Positions 35,531-48,281 of a stretch of 64,000 nucleotides of DNA are shown here, piece after piece. Every line of letters begins with the position of its first letter. Positions within the stretch are counted from its first letter, which is position 1. Source of the stretch: Artemia franciscana (lineage: Eukaryota > Arthropoda > Branchiopoda > Anostraca > Artemiidae); assembly GCF_032884065.1 (NCBI RefSeq), contig NC_088872.1, positions 31,688,977 to 31,752,976 of the forward strand, read 5' to 3'. Below the pieces are notes generated by a model. The model did not search any database and was not told the DNA's origin. It was given only the letters and a program-made list of their open reading frames with translations. The position numbers and the translations under genes are program-made.

Positions 35531-38500
35531 GTATCTATATCTATATACATAAAAATAAGTTGTCTGTCTGTGTGTCTGTCTGTCAGGTGACGTCATGTTT
35601 CTGTGTCGACTGACGTCATGAAGTTAGTTGTCGTCATTTTTGCTATGACGGTGACGTCATTAAAGATATTTAAGACATATATGTTCACGTAGAAATCTAT
35701 TAATGTTTAGCTTTAAAATGAATGATGAACTTACAATGGCAAAAGCCGATGAAGATGCTCAAAGAGTCTATGCCAAAAAACTGCTGCTGATAGAGAAAGT
35801 CAGAAAAGAAAGCGTGCCGAGGAATCAAAAGAACAGCAAGGAAACAGGCTTGAGGCTGATAGAGAAAGAAAGAACAGAAAGCGTGCCGAGGAATCAAAAG
35901 AACAGCAAGGAAACAGGCTTGAGGCTGATAGAGAAAGACATAACAGAAAGCGTGCCGAGGAACTAGAAAGCAGACTTGCTGCTAAAAGAGAAAGTGAAAA
36001 AAGAAGGCGTGCCGAGGCATTACAGGAACAGCAAGAAATCAGGCTTGCTGCTGATAGAGAAAGTAAGAAAAGAAAGCGTGCCGAGGAATCACAAGAACAG
36101 CAAGAAATCAGGCTTGCTGCTGATAGAGAAAGTAAGAAAAGAAAGCGTGCCTTGGAATCAGAGCAACCTGAAAGTTATCGCCTGGCATTCAGGTACAGCC
36201 CAGTCGATGATTATAGCTTGAGTAGATGTGTTCAAATCGGGACAATGTCTAAAATTTGTCCCTATTGCAAGGCCTTGCAATTCAATGGTGAAACAATGGG
36301 AATGTGTTGCGCCTCAGGAAAAGTTAAACTTCCTCTATTGGCTGCACCACCAGAGCCATTGAAGACTTTCCTTACTTGAACTACGTCAGAATCTAAGCGT
36401 TTTTTGTCACAAATCAGAAAATACAACTCATGTTTCCAAATGACGTCGTTTGGAGCCCAAATCGGAAATCCAGATCAATTTATGTCTACTTTCAAAGTAA
36501 AAGGGCAAATTTATCATAGAGCAGGGTCCCTTCTACCATTCTCAGGCGAGAATCATAAATTTTTATAATTGTACTTCATCAGTGATAGAAATTCTGAATT
36601 GAATGCACGTTGCGAAATTTCTCCCAACGTTGAAAGGACAATCGTTTCCCAATTGCAACATCTTTTCCACGAAAATAATAATTTAGTGCGTCTGTTCAAA
36701 ACAGCCATCGATTTGATGCCTACTGATACGCATAAAATTTTTATTTCCGCTGACAAAACGCCTCCTGGCCAACATGTGCGTAGATACAATGCTCCAACTA
36801 TCGATGAAGTGGCAATCGTTATAGTCGGTGATCAGTTTTTACCTCGAGATATTATTCTTCATAAGCGAAACGCTCAGTTGTTAAGAATTGCTGTAACTCA
36901 TCGATGCTACGATGCCCTACAATATCCTATCATTTTTTGGGATGGAGCCGACGGCTATCACTTTAATATTAAATTGATGAATCCAGCCACTATCAAAGAA
37001 ATGAATAAGAAATGCAGTGCAATGCATTATTATTCCTATAGACTAATGATTCGGCAGGATGAAGAAAATTATATTTTAAAATGCCGTGAATTGTTTCACC
37101 AATTTGTCGTTGATATGTATGCTAAAATTGAATCAGAACGTTTGCTATATATCCGCCTGAATCAGACCAAGCTCTGCTCTGAACAATACATTCATTTGCG
37201 AGATGCAGTTATAAATGACGGTAATACCACAAACGTTGGAAGATTAACAATTTTACCTTCGTCATATGCTGGCAGTCCCCGTCATATGCATGAATATGCT
37301 CAAGATGCTATTGCGTATGTTCGTCTCTATGGTCGTCCAGATTTATTTATTACATTTACATGTAATCAGTCTTGGGACGAGATACTGCAGCTTTTACTTC
37401 AAGGACAATCGGCAGTTCATAGGCATGACATTACGGCCCGTGTCTTCCGGCAAAAGTTGAAATCACTGATAAACTATATAGTAAAACTTGAAGTGTTTGG
37501 GTCAGTGCGATGCTGGATGTACTCAGTGGAATGGCAAAAACGAGGTTTGCCACACGCAGATATACTAATCTGGCTACATAAAAAAATTACTTCGAACGAA
37601 ATTGATGATGTGATTTCCGCTGAAATACCTGATAAAAATGTCGATAAGGGGTTACATGATATTATTGTAAAAAATATGATACATGGACCTTGCGGTGCAC
37701 TGAACGAAAATTCACCATGCATGGCGAAAGGAAGGTGCACAAAGCAATATCCTCGACTTTTAGTATCAAACACAATTCCTGGCAATGATGGTTACCCACA
37801 ATATAGAAGAAGATCTACTGAAGATGGCGGTAAAACAGCAATAATAAAGAAGCGTAACGGTACCTCCATCGAAGTAGATAACCAGTGGGTTGTTCCATAT
37901 TCCCCATTATTATCAAAAACATTTAATGCACACATAAACGTTGAATACTGTAACTCCGTAAAGGCAATCAAATACATATGTAAATACGTCAACAAAGGCA
38001 GTGACATGGCAGTTTTTGGCTTGCAGCCCGAAATCAAAGATTTCGACGAAATCGTACAATATCAGGCTGGAAGATACATAAGCAGTAATGAAGCTGTTTG
38101 GCAAATTATTTCATTTCCGATACATGAACGTAGTCCAGCTGTTGTTCACTTAGCGGTACATTTACAGAATGGTCAACGTGTTTATTTCACGGAAACCAAC
38201 GTGCAACAAAGAGCCCTGAATCTACCGGATACAACATTAACAGCTTTTTTTCGCTTTGCAAAAATAATTCTTTTGCAAAAAAACTACTGTATACTGAAGT
38301 GCCTTCGTATTACACGTGGAATACTAAAAATAAAGTATTTGAAAGTCGAAAACAGGGTAAGTCAGTCGACGGCCAACCTACCATCGAGAATGACCAGCAC
38401 TGGGATAACTGCATCAATGACGCGTGCGAAAAGTCAACCCCAAGTCAAATTCGTGCATTGTTTGGCATCACTTTAACAACTTGCTCTCCATCAGCTCCTA

Positions 38501-40498
38501 CAGAGTTATCGGAAAAATATAAGTCAAAAATGTCCGAAGATATACTCCATCGAAAACAGTTAGAGACGTCAGATATGAGTTTTGATTTTACATCAGAAAT
38601 TTATAACTACACTTTAGTTATTATAGAAGATTTGTGCGTACGTATGGCAAACAAACCTCTTCAGGATTTGGGAATGCCTTCACCTAACCGTATCGCTGCT
38701 GTTTCGACATGTGTAGAATTGGATCGTGAACAAAGTTACAGTACGAGTGATCTATTGTCGTATGTACAAAATAACATTTCCAAGTTAACGTCGGAACAAA
38801 AAGACATTTATGATACGATAATGCATTGTGTCGATAACAACGTTGGAGAAATTTTCTTTTTGGATGTGCCAGGAGGTACTGGTAAAACGTTTGTGACAAA
38901 ACTGATTCTGGCATCAATTCGATCAAAAAATGATATAGCGTTGGCAATTGCGTCGTCCGGAATAGCCGCAACATTGCTGCCTGGTGGAAGAACTGCTCAT
39001 TCCGCTTTGAAATTGCCTCTGAATTTGCATTCTACAGAAACTCCCACGTGCAATATTTCCAAATCATCTGGGATGGGTAAAGTATTGCAGCAATGCAAAC
39101 TTATTATTTGGGATGAGTGCACAATGGCACACAAAAAATCGCTCGAGGCTCTGGATCAATGCTTGAAAGATTTAAGAGGGAATTCGAAACCCTTTGGCAG
39201 CACATTAATATTGCTTGCGGGAGATTTCAGGCAAACATTACCTATAATACCTAGATCAACTCCTGCAGACGAAATGAATGCTTGCCTGAAAAATTCTAAT
39301 TTATGGGCACACGTAAAAATATTAAAATTAACTACAAATATGCGTGTCCGATTGCAAAACGATGACTCTGGTCAAACATTTTCAGATCAATTGCTGGCAA
39401 TTGGAAACGGAAAGCTCCCAGTAGACTCAATTTCAGGACGTATACAACTACCTGCTGATTTCTGTAATTTAGTGACGTCCAAAAATGAATTGATTGAAAA
39501 AGTATATCCGAATATTCTAAAAAATTATAAAAATAATAAATGGCTAAGTGAAAGAGCGATTCTCGCACCCAAAAATATAGACGTCCACGAAATCAACAAT
39601 ATTGTTTTGACCAAGATTCGAGACCAGGCAGTCCTTTACAAGTCAGTCGACACAGTTTTGGAACCAAATGAAGCGGTTAATTATCTATCTGAATTTTTAA
39701 ATTCCATAGATCTTTCAGGGTTTCCACCACACGTGCTACAACTACAAATAGGCGTACCAATAATACTTTTAAGAAATATCAACCCACCAAAGCTTTGCAA
39801 TTGCACGCGACTTGCCTTAAAAAAAACAATGGAAAACCTAATAGAGGCCACAATCTTGACAAGGCCTTTTGAGGGTGAGGCTGTTCTTATTCCTCGCATT
39901 CCCATGATTCCAACGGATCTGCCTTTTCAATTTAAAATATTGCAATTCCCAAATCGATTAGCATTTGCAATCACCATTAACAAAGCTCAAAGTCAATCAT
40001 TAGAAAAATGTGGTATAGATCTTAATACTGATTGTTTTTCCCATGGACAATTGTACGTTGCATGTTCGAGGGTCGGTAAACCTGACAATCTATTTATATG
40101 CAGCGACAATTGGACAGCGAAGAATGTTGTATATTCGCAAGTTTTACGCAGTTAATTTGTATTGTATCTATCTATCTATCTATCTATATAAAAACGAGTT
40201 GTGTGTATGCATGTTTGTTTGTTTGTAAAAAGAGCGTTTGCATATGACGTCATTATTAGTACATACGGCTTTGTATATGCATAGACAATGGGAAAGCCAA
40301 GAATGTTGTATATTCGCAATTTTTACGTAGTTTGAAACACATATATAAATCTATCTATATTCACAGGTGGGACAAAGGGACATAACTACAATGGCACGTA
40401 ACTAATTTGGCGCGTAACGACTAACGCGCGCGGGGGGGGCTTGGGGGGCGCGAAGCGCCCCACCAACTAGGTGTTGGGGTGGCGCGAAGCGCCACCCC
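35531..40498 (+). mobile_element. Large Helitron (RepHel type), 3' end clipped
   Basis: Starts with TCTATATCTATATACATAAA followed by AAGTTGTCTGTCTG at ~35531 and two TGACGTCA sites before the ORF. It carries a Rep-helicase gene (35703-40155) and a GC-rich 3' region at 40350-40498. The terminal hairpin (GGGGTGGCGC...GCGCCACCCC) is present, but the AACAG and CTAG that should follow are replaced at 40499 by another Helitron 5' end (atataaaaatatgttgt). Between 40166 and 40260 a further 5'-end-like sequence (tctatctatataaaaacgag) suggests another insertion. Confidence 0.75.
35703..40155 (+). pseudogene. Helitron Rep-helicase (RepHel), multiply broken
   Basis: Order along the gene: MNDELT start (35718); basic, coiled-coil-like 23-residue repeats (69-bp units, 35790-36170); zinc-finger-like CPYC...GMCC (36257-36310); Helitron-like Rep (36569-38250) with LFITFTCN and YICKYVNKG, whose two Tyr codons are at 37973 and 37985; then PIF1-type helicase with Walker A GGTGKT (38872-38889), WDEC (39109-39120), GDFRQTLP, ITINKAQ and LYVACSRVG. 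The product nicks and unwinds DNA for rolling-circle transposition. Breaks seen: a frameshift near 35790, TGA at 36377-36379, TAA at 36566-36568, a shift in the T-run near 38244-38251, and an apparent internal loss near 38385-38392. The metal-binding HUH motif reads HAD (37553-37561), so the second His is gone. Confidence 0.85.
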
Positions 40499-41091
40499 AT
40501 ATAAAAATATGTTGTATATATGCATGTTTGTTTCTTTGTGGGTTTGCATTTGACGTCATTATAAGTATATAAGGCTTTGTATATGACGTCATTATAAGAT
40601 GACACTACAGACCGGGACACCGGGACACAAATGACGACCGGGACACAGGGAATATAAATGACGACCGGGACACTCAAAGAGAAATTACAGACCAGGACAC
40701 AAATGACGACCAGGACAGAGGGAATATAAATGACGACCGGGAGACTCAAAGAGAAATTACAGACTGGGATACCGGGACACAAATGACGACCAGGACACAG
40801 GGAATATAAATGACGACCAAGACACAGGGACACAACTACAACGGGGACGCCGGGGGCACAGGGGGATATATAAATGACGACGGGGACAAAAGGAATGTTC
40901 GATTAGCAATCACCATCAACAAAGCTCAAGGGCAATCGTTAGAAAAATGCGGTGTAGATCTGAATACGGATTGTTTTCCCATGGACAAATATTATGTTGC
41001 ATGTTCAAGAGTTGGTAAACCTAACAATCTATTTATATGGACAGACAATGGGACAGCAAAGAATGTTGTATATTCGCAAGTTTTACGTAGT

Positions 41092-41099
<8 letters not shown>
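40499..41099 (+). mobile_element. Non-autonomous Helitron lacking its 3' end
   Basis: 5' start (tataaaaatatgttgtatat) at ~40499 with two TGACGTCA-type motifs, a minisatellite block (40610-40880), then a helicase tail (40890-41093) with KAQGQSLEKCG and [11 protein letters not shown] preserved. It is cut at the TA tract 41093-41127. Confidence 0.6.
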
Positions 41100-41127
<28 letters not shown>

Positions 41128-41128
<1 letters not shown>

Positions 41129-42622
41129 TAGCTGTTGGGGTGGCGCTTCGCGCCACCCCAACACCTAGTTGGTGGGGCGCTTCGCGCCCCCCCAAGCCCC
41201 CCCGCGCGCGTAAGTCGTTACGCGCCATATTAGTTACGCACCATTGTAGTTGTGTCCCTGTGTCCCACCTGTGAATAGAGATAGATATAAATATATGTTT
41301 TTAACTACGTAAAACATGCGAATATACAAAATTCTTCGCTGTCCCATTGTCTGTGCATATAAATAGAATGTCAGGTTTACTGACTCTTGAACATGCAACA
41401 TATAATTGTCCATGGGAAAAACAATCCGTATTCAGATCTATACCTCATTATTCTAATGATGTGACCCTGTGTCCCGGTTGTCATTTATATACCCTGTGTC
41501 CCGGTCGTCATTTGTGTCCCGGTGTCCCAGTTTGTAATTTCTCTTTGAGTGTCCTGGTCGTCATTTATATTCCTGTGTCCCGGTGTCCCGGTCGTCATTT
41601 GTGTCCCGGTGTCCCGGTCTGTAATTTCTATTCGAACAATCCCTGTGTCCCGGTCGTCATTTATATATCCCGCCTGTGCCCCCGGCGTCCCCGTTGTAGT
41701 TGTGTCCCTGCGTCCCGGTCGTCATTTATATTCCCTGTGTCCCGGTCGTGATTTGTGTCCGGGTGTCCCAGTCTGTAATTTCTCTTTGAGGTTCCCGGTC
41801 GTCACTTATATTCCCTCTGTCTCGGTCGTCATTTGTGTCCCGGTCTGTAATTTCTCTTTGAGTGTTTTTTCTTTTTAGTTTTTTTTTAGTTTTTTACCTT
41901 TTTTCAGTTTTCTTTTTCTTCTTTATTTTTCAGCGTCACTATGGAGTACTTATCGACGAACCTTTGTTTTTTTAACTTAAATCTGGTAGGCATTGATGAC
42001 CTTATCCAAGTCAAAATCCCAAACCCAATCATCATCGCTATCATTTTCAGTTTTGATATGTTTTGACTCTCGCTTTCTTTTTTAGTTTTTTCTTTTTTTT
42101 TAGTTTCTTCTTTTTATTGATTTGTTTTCTTCAATTTGTCAATGTTCATTCTAACATTGACACTTGAAAAAATCTTTATATGCCAAGCATGCTAAAGCTC
42201 CAACAATTTATATTAAACCTCAAAATTTGGGGTATCTGTTTTAAGGTTTTCGAATTATATTAATCTATTGTCAAAATATATTGAAATATTTGTGCAATTC
42301 CCAGTTTTTTTTAGTTTTTTCTTTTTTTTTTGTTTTTTAGCTTTTTTTAGTTTTTAGTTATTATCTTTTTTATTTTTTTACGTTTTTTTTAGGTTTTTTC
42401 TTTTTTTAATTTTTTAATTTTTAATTTTTTTTTTAGTTTTTTCTTTTTAGTTTTTTTTTTAGTTTTTTACCAGTTTTCTTTTTTCGAATTACTTTAATCT
42501 ATTGTCAAAATATTTCGAAATATTAATGCAATTTCCAGTTTTTACATTCTAGTTTGTTTTCTTTCATATATATAGAAGATATAATCTGGCGTAACGGACA
42601 GACAACTTATTTTTATATATAT

Positions 42623-42625
<3 letters not shown>
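41128..42625 (-). mobile_element. Complete non-autonomous Helitron, minus strand, ~1.5 kb
   Basis: On the minus strand the 5' end is TCTATATATATAAAAATAAG at 42625, preceded by A. The 3' end has the GGGGTGGCGC / GCGCCACCCC hairpin followed by AACAG and CTAG at 41131-41128, then TA. Insertion between A and T is the Helitron rule. Inside are a ~540-bp block shared with 42.71-43.29 kb (inverted) and 45.7-46.2 kb, the WVWDF fragment (41975-42085), a minisatellite (41465-41870, reverse) and a helicase tail (41300-41460, reverse). Confidence 0.75.
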
Positions 42626-42714
<89 letters not shown>

Positions 42715-42718
42715 ATAT
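42612..42718. repeat. (TA)n tract at the centre of an inverted repeat
   Basis: TA run with two GATA/TATC interruptions, bounded by two Helitron 5' ends pointing away from it. Confidence 0.85.
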
Positions 42719-43333
42719 ATATTAAAATAAGTTGTCTGTCCGTTACGCCAGATTATATCTTCTATATATATAAAAGAAAACAAACTAAAATGTAAAAACT
42801 GGAAATTGCATAAATATTTCGAAATATTTTGACAATAGCTTAAAGTAATTCGAAAAAAGAAAAATGGTAAAAAACTAAAAAAAAACTAAAAGAAAAAATT
42901 AAAAAAATAAAAAATTAAAAAAAGAAAAAACCTAAAAAGAATAAAAGTAAAAACATAAAAAAAAATAAAAAACAAAAGTAAAAAAACTAAAAAAAGCTAA
43001 AAAACTAAAAAAAGAAAAAAAACTTAAAAAAACTGGGAATTGCACAAATATTTCAATATATTTTGACAATAGATTAAAGTAATTCAAAAACCTTAAAACA
43101 GATACCCCAAATTTTGAGGTTTAATATAAATATGGAGCTTTAGCATGCTTGGCACGTAAAGATTTTTCCAAGTGTCAATGTTAAAATGAACATTGAAAAA
43201 TTGAAGAAAACAAATCAATAAAAAGAAGAAACTAAAAAAAAGAAAAACTAAAAAAGAAAAAAACTAAGAAAAGAAAAAACCAAAAAAGAAAAAAAACTGA
43301 AAAAGAAACTGTATCTATATATCTATCTATCTA
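42712..43333 (+). mobile_element. Helitron 5' portion, interrupted
   Basis: Starts TCTATATATATTAAAATAAG at 42712 and matches the first ~580 bp of the minus-strand element at 41.1-42.6 kb in opposite orientation. It runs into a second Helitron 5' end at 43334. No protein-coding sequence. Confidence 0.65.
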
Positions 43334-44754
43334 TCTAAATATATAAAAATAAGTTGTCTGTGTGTGCGTGTGTTTGTCGAGTGACGTCATTTTGTGTGTC
43401 GACTGACGTCATGTTTTTGACTGACGAACTTACAGACCAGGACATCGGGACACAAATGACGACCGGGACACCGGCACAGAGGGAATATAAATGACGACCG
43501 GGACACTCAAAGAGAAAACGACCGGGACACAAGGAATGTTCGATTAGCAATCACCATCAACAAAGCACCGGGACACAAATGACGACCGGGACACAGGGAG
43601 TATAAATGACGACCAGGACATAAGTAAAAAAAAAACTAAAAAAACTAAAAAAAAGGTTAAAACTATAAAAAACTAAAAAGAAAAAAAACTAAAAACTAAT
43701 AAAGAAAAACTAAAAGCTAAAAAACTAAAAAAACTAAAAAAGAAAAAAAAAGAAAAAAAGGAAAAAAAAATGAAAAATAAAGGAGAAAAACAAAACTAAA
43801 AAAAATAAAAATAAAAAAAAAACTAAAAAGACAAAAAGGGGAAAAATACAAAAATTTATTTCATCATATACCATTTCAAAAACTAATGTATATGCAGACC
43901 AGGACACCGGGATACAAATGACGACCGGGACACACGGAATATCAATGACGACTGGGACACAGGGACACAACTACAACGGGAACGCCGGGGGGCACAGGGG
44001 GATATTTAAATGACAACGGGGACACAGGGAATGTTCGATTAGCAATCACCATCAACAAAGCTCAAGGGCAATCATTAGAATCATGAGGTATAACTAAAAA
44101 AAAACTAAAAAAAAGGTAGAAAACTAAAAACTAAAAAAAGACCAATTCAAAAACTGATGTATATAGAGACCGGAACACCGGGACACAAGGAATATAAATG
44201 ACACCCGGGACACTCAAAGGGAAATCACAGACTGGGACACCGGGACACAAATGACGACCGGGACACATGGAATATAAATGACGACCGGGACACAGGGAAA
44301 CAACTACAACGGGGACGCCGGGGTGTACAGGGGGATTTATAAATGACAACGGCGACACAGGGAATGGTCGATTAGCAATCACCATCAACAAAGCTCAAGG
44401 GCAATCATTAGAATCATGAGGTATAGATCTGAATACGGATTGTTTTCCCATGGACCATTATATGCTGCATGTTCAAGACTCGGTAAACCAGACAATCTAT
44501 TTATATGCAGAGACAATGGGACAGCAAAGAATGTTGTATATTCGCAAGTTTTATGTAGTTAAAAACATATTTATTTATATATATATATATCTATCTATTT
44601 TCATAGGTGGGACATAGGGACACAACTACAATGGCGCGTAACTAATATGGCGCGTAAAGACTTACGCGCACGGGGGGGGGGGCTTGGGGGGGGGGGGCGT
44701 GAAGCGCCCCCACCAACTAGGTGTTGGGGTGGCACGAAGCGCCGCCCCAACAGC

Positions 44755-44757
<3 letters not shown>
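43334..44757 (+). mobile_element. Non-autonomous Helitron, plus strand, ~1.4 kb
   Basis: 5' end TCTAAATATATAAAAATAAG at 43334, TGACGTCA motifs, minisatellite blocks (43430-43625, 43890-44040, 44160-44370), A-rich blocks, a partial helicase tail (44032-44095) and a full one (44366-44562), then the GC-rich 3' region with a mutated hairpin (GGCACGAAGCGCC) and CTAT instead of CTAG at 44754-44757. The altered end suggests it is no longer mobile. Confidence 0.7.
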
Positions 44758-44805
<48 letters not shown>

Positions 44806-44806
<1 letters not shown>

Positions 44807-45604
44807 TAGCTGTTGGGGTGGCGCTTCGCGCCACCCCAACACCTAGTTGGTGGGGGCGCTTCGCGCCCCCCCCAAGCCCCCCCGCGCGCGTAAGTCGTTA
44901 CGCGCCATAATAGTTACGCGCCATTGTAGTTGTGTCCCTATGTCCCACCTGTGAATATAGATAGATATATATATATGGTTTTAACTACGTAAAACTTGCG
45001 AATATACAACATTCTTTGCTGTCCCATTGTCTTTGCATATAAATAGATTGTCAGGTTTACCGACTCTTGAACATGCAACATATAATGGTCCATGGGAAAA
45101 CAATCTGTATTCAGATCTATACCTCATGATTCTAATGATTGCCCTTGAGCTTTGTTGATGGTGATTGCTAATCGACCATTCCCTGTCCCGGTGTCCCGGT
45201 CGTCATTTACATCCCCCTGTTTCCCCCGGTGTCCCCGTTGTAGTTGTGTCCCTGTGTCCCGGTCGTCATTTATATTCCCTGTGTCCCGGGTCCCGGTCGT
45301 CATTTGTATCCCGGTGTCCCGGTCTGTATATACATTCGTTTTTTAGTTTTGTTTTTCTCCTTTATTTTTTTCCTTTTTTTTTCTTTTTTAGCTTATTTAG
45401 ATTTTTAGATTTTTTAGTTTTTTTATTAGTTTTTAGTTTTTTTTTCTTTTTAGTTTTTTTGTCCCGGTCGTCATTTATATCCCCCTGTTTCCCCCGGTGT
45501 CCCCGTTGTAGTTGTGTCCCTGTGTCCCGGTCGTCATTTATATTCCCTGTGTCCCGGTCGTCATTTGTATCCCGGTGTACCGGTCTGTATATACATTCGT
45601 TTTT

Positions 45605-45607
<3 letters not shown>
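44806..45607 (-). mobile_element. Non-autonomous Helitron, minus strand, 5'-truncated
   Basis: CTAG (44806-44809) and a perfect GGGGTGGCGC / GCGCCACCCC hairpin at the TA tract, followed inward by the 3' region, a helicase tail (44980-45180, reverse) and two reverse minisatellite blocks (45170-45340, 45460-45600). Its 3' end faces the 3' end of the plus-strand copy ending at 44757 across a ~48-bp TA run. Confidence 0.7.

Positions 45608-45674
<67 letters not shown>
45608..45674. repeat. (TA)n microsatellite
   Basis: Uninterrupted TA run before a plus-strand Helitron 5' end (ataaattagttgtctgtc). Confidence 0.9.
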
Positions 45675-45678
<4 letters not shown>

Positions 45679-46204
45679 TAGTTGTCTGTCTGTTATGTCT
45701 GTTACACTATGTCTGTTACGCCAGATTATATCTTTTATATATATAAAAGAAAACAAACTAGAATGTAAAAACTGGAAATTGCGTAAATATTTCGAAATAT
45801 TTTGATAATAGATTAAAGTAATTCGAAAAAAAAAATGGTAAAAAACTAAAAAAAAAACTAAAAAGAGAAAACTAAAAAAAAATAAAAATTTAAAAAAAAT
45901 AAAAAAGAAAAAACCTTAAAAAGAAAAAAACGTAAAAAAATAAAAAAGATAAAAAACTAAAAAAAAGAAAAAAAACCTAGAAAAAACTGGAATTGCACAA
46001 ATATTTCAATATATTTTGACAATAGAATAAAGTAATTCGAAAACCTTAAAACAGATACCCCAAATTTTGAGGTATAATATAAACTGTTAAAACTGGCATG
46101 TAAAGATTTTTCCAAGTGTCAATGTTAGAATGAACATTGACAAATTTTAGAAAACAAATCAATAAAAAGAAGAAACTGAAAAAAGAAAAAATAAAGAAGA
46201 CTGT
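45675..46204 (+). mobile_element. Helitron 5' portion, third copy of the 540-bp block
   Basis: Matches 42712-43290 in the same orientation (ttacgccagattatatct, gaaaacaaact, ccttaaaacagatacccc, aagtgtcaatgtta) with point changes and a ~20-bp deletion near 46095. It is interrupted near 46205 by another Helitron 5' start. Confidence 0.6.
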
Positions 46205-46711
46205 ATCTATATATATAAAATAAGTTGTATATATGCATGTTTGTTTTTCTGTGGGTTTGCATTTGACGTCATTATAAGTATATAAGGCTTTGTATATGAC
46301 GTCATTATAAGATGACACTACAGACCGGGACACCGGGACACAAATGACGACCGGGACACAGGGAATATAAATGACGACCAGGACACTCAAAGAGAAATTA
46401 CAGACCGGGACTCCGGGAAACAAATGACGACCGGGACACCGGGACAGAAGGAATATAAATGACGACCGGGACACTCAAAGAGAGATTACAGACCGGGATA
46501 CCGGGACACAAATGACGACCGGGACACAAGGAATATAAATGACGACCGGGACACAGGGACACAACTACAACGGGGACGCCGGGGGCACAGGCGGGATATA
46601 TAAATGACGACCGGGACACAGGGACACAGGGAATATAATTGACGACCGGGACACTCAAAGAGAAACTACAAACTGGGACACCGGGATACAAATGACGGCC
46701 GGGACACAGTC
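46205..46711 (+). mobile_element. Helitron 5' end and minisatellite, truncated
   Basis: Same start and minisatellite order as 40499-40880 (tataaaataagttgtatata, then 'gggtttgcatttgacgtcat' and GGGACAC words to 46710). It is then replaced by the start of the next element (gtctgtctgtggatctgtgg). Confidence 0.6.
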
Positions 46712-46889
46712 TGTCTGTGGATCTGTGGATCTGGTGACGTCATGTTTCGGCTGACGTCATGAAATTAGTTGCCGTCATTTTTGCTTTGAAGGTGACGTCA
46801 TTCAAGTTATATAAGACATATGTTCGCGTAGAAATCTATTAATGTTTAAGTTTACAATGACTGATGAAGATACTCAAAGAGTCTATGGG

Positions 46890-47738
46890 CACACGTAAAA
46901 ACATTAAAATTAACTACAAATATGCGTGTCCGATTGCAAAACGATGACTCTGGTCAAACATTTTCAGATCAATTGCTGGCAATGGGAAACGGAAAGCTCC
47001 CAGTAGACTCAATTTCAGGACGTATACAACTACCTGCTGATTTCTGTAATTTAGTGACGTCCAAAAATGAATTGATTGAAAAAGTATTTCCCAATATTCT
47101 AAAAAATTATAAAAATAATAAATGGCTAAGTGAAAGAGCGATTCTCGCACCCAAAAATATAGACGTCCACGAAATCAACAATATTGTTTTGACCAAGATT
47201 CAAGACCAGGCAGTCCTTTACAAGTCAGTCGACACAGTTTTGGAACCAAATGAAGCGGTTAATTATCCATCTGAATTTTTAAATTCCATTGATCTTTCAG
47301 GGTTTCCACCACACGTGCTACAACTAAAAATAGGCTTACCAATAATACTTTTAAGAAATATAAACCCACCAAAGCTTTGCAATGGCACTCGACTTGCCGT
47401 AAAAAAAAACAATGGAAAACCTAATAGAGGCCACAATCCTGACAGGGCCTTTTGAGGGTGAGGCTGTTCTTATTCCTCGCATTCCCATGATTCAAACGGA
47501 TCTGCCTTTTCAATTTAAAAGATTGCAATTCCCAATTCGATTAGCATTTGCAATCACCATTAACAAAGCTCAAGGTCAATCATTAAAAAAATGTGGTATT
47601 GATCTTAATACTGATTGTTTTTCCCATGGACAATTGTACGTTGCATGTTCGAGGGTCGATAAACCTGACAATCTATTTATATGCAGCGAGAATTGGACAG
47701 CGAAGAATGTTGTATATTCGCAAGTTTTACGCAGTTAA
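46890..47738 (+). pseudogene. Helitron PIF1-like helicase, C-terminal part
   Basis: Frames 46922-47455 and 47412-47738 correspond to residues after Walker B of the helicase at 38.3-40.2 kb, from NMRVRLQNDDSG to VLRS-stop, including motif V (ITINKAQGQS) and motif VI ([14 protein letters not shown]). The A-run near 47401-47409 carries a one-base change that splits the frame. No Walker motifs. A second partial copy (47740-47960) follows the stop codon. Confidence 0.8.
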
Positions 47739-48281
47739 TTTGTATTTCGGAACCAAATGAAGCGGTTAATTATCCATCTGAATTTTTAAATTCCATAGAT
47801 CCTTCAGGGTTTCCACCACACGTGCTACAACTAAAAATAGGCGTACCAATAATACTTTTAAGAAATATCAACCCACCAAAGCTTTGCAATGGCACGCGAC
47901 TTGCCGTAAAAAAAAACAATGGAAAACCTAATAGAGGCCACAATCTTGACAGGGCCTTATGAGGGTGAGGCTGTTCTTATTCCTCGCATTCCCATGATTC
48001 CAACGGATCTGCTTTTTCAATTTAAAAGATTGCAACACAGACAATGGGACAGCGAAGACTGTTGTATATTCACAAGTTTTACGTAGTTAATTTGTATTGT
48101 ATCTATCTATCTATCTATCTATATAAAAACGAGTTGTGTGTATGCATGTTTGTTTGTTTGTAAAAAGAGCGTTTGCATATGACGTCATTATTAGTACATA
48201 CGGCTTTGTATATGGACAGACAATGGGAAAGCCAAGAATGTTGTATATTCGCAATTTTTACGTAGTTTGAAACACATTTAT

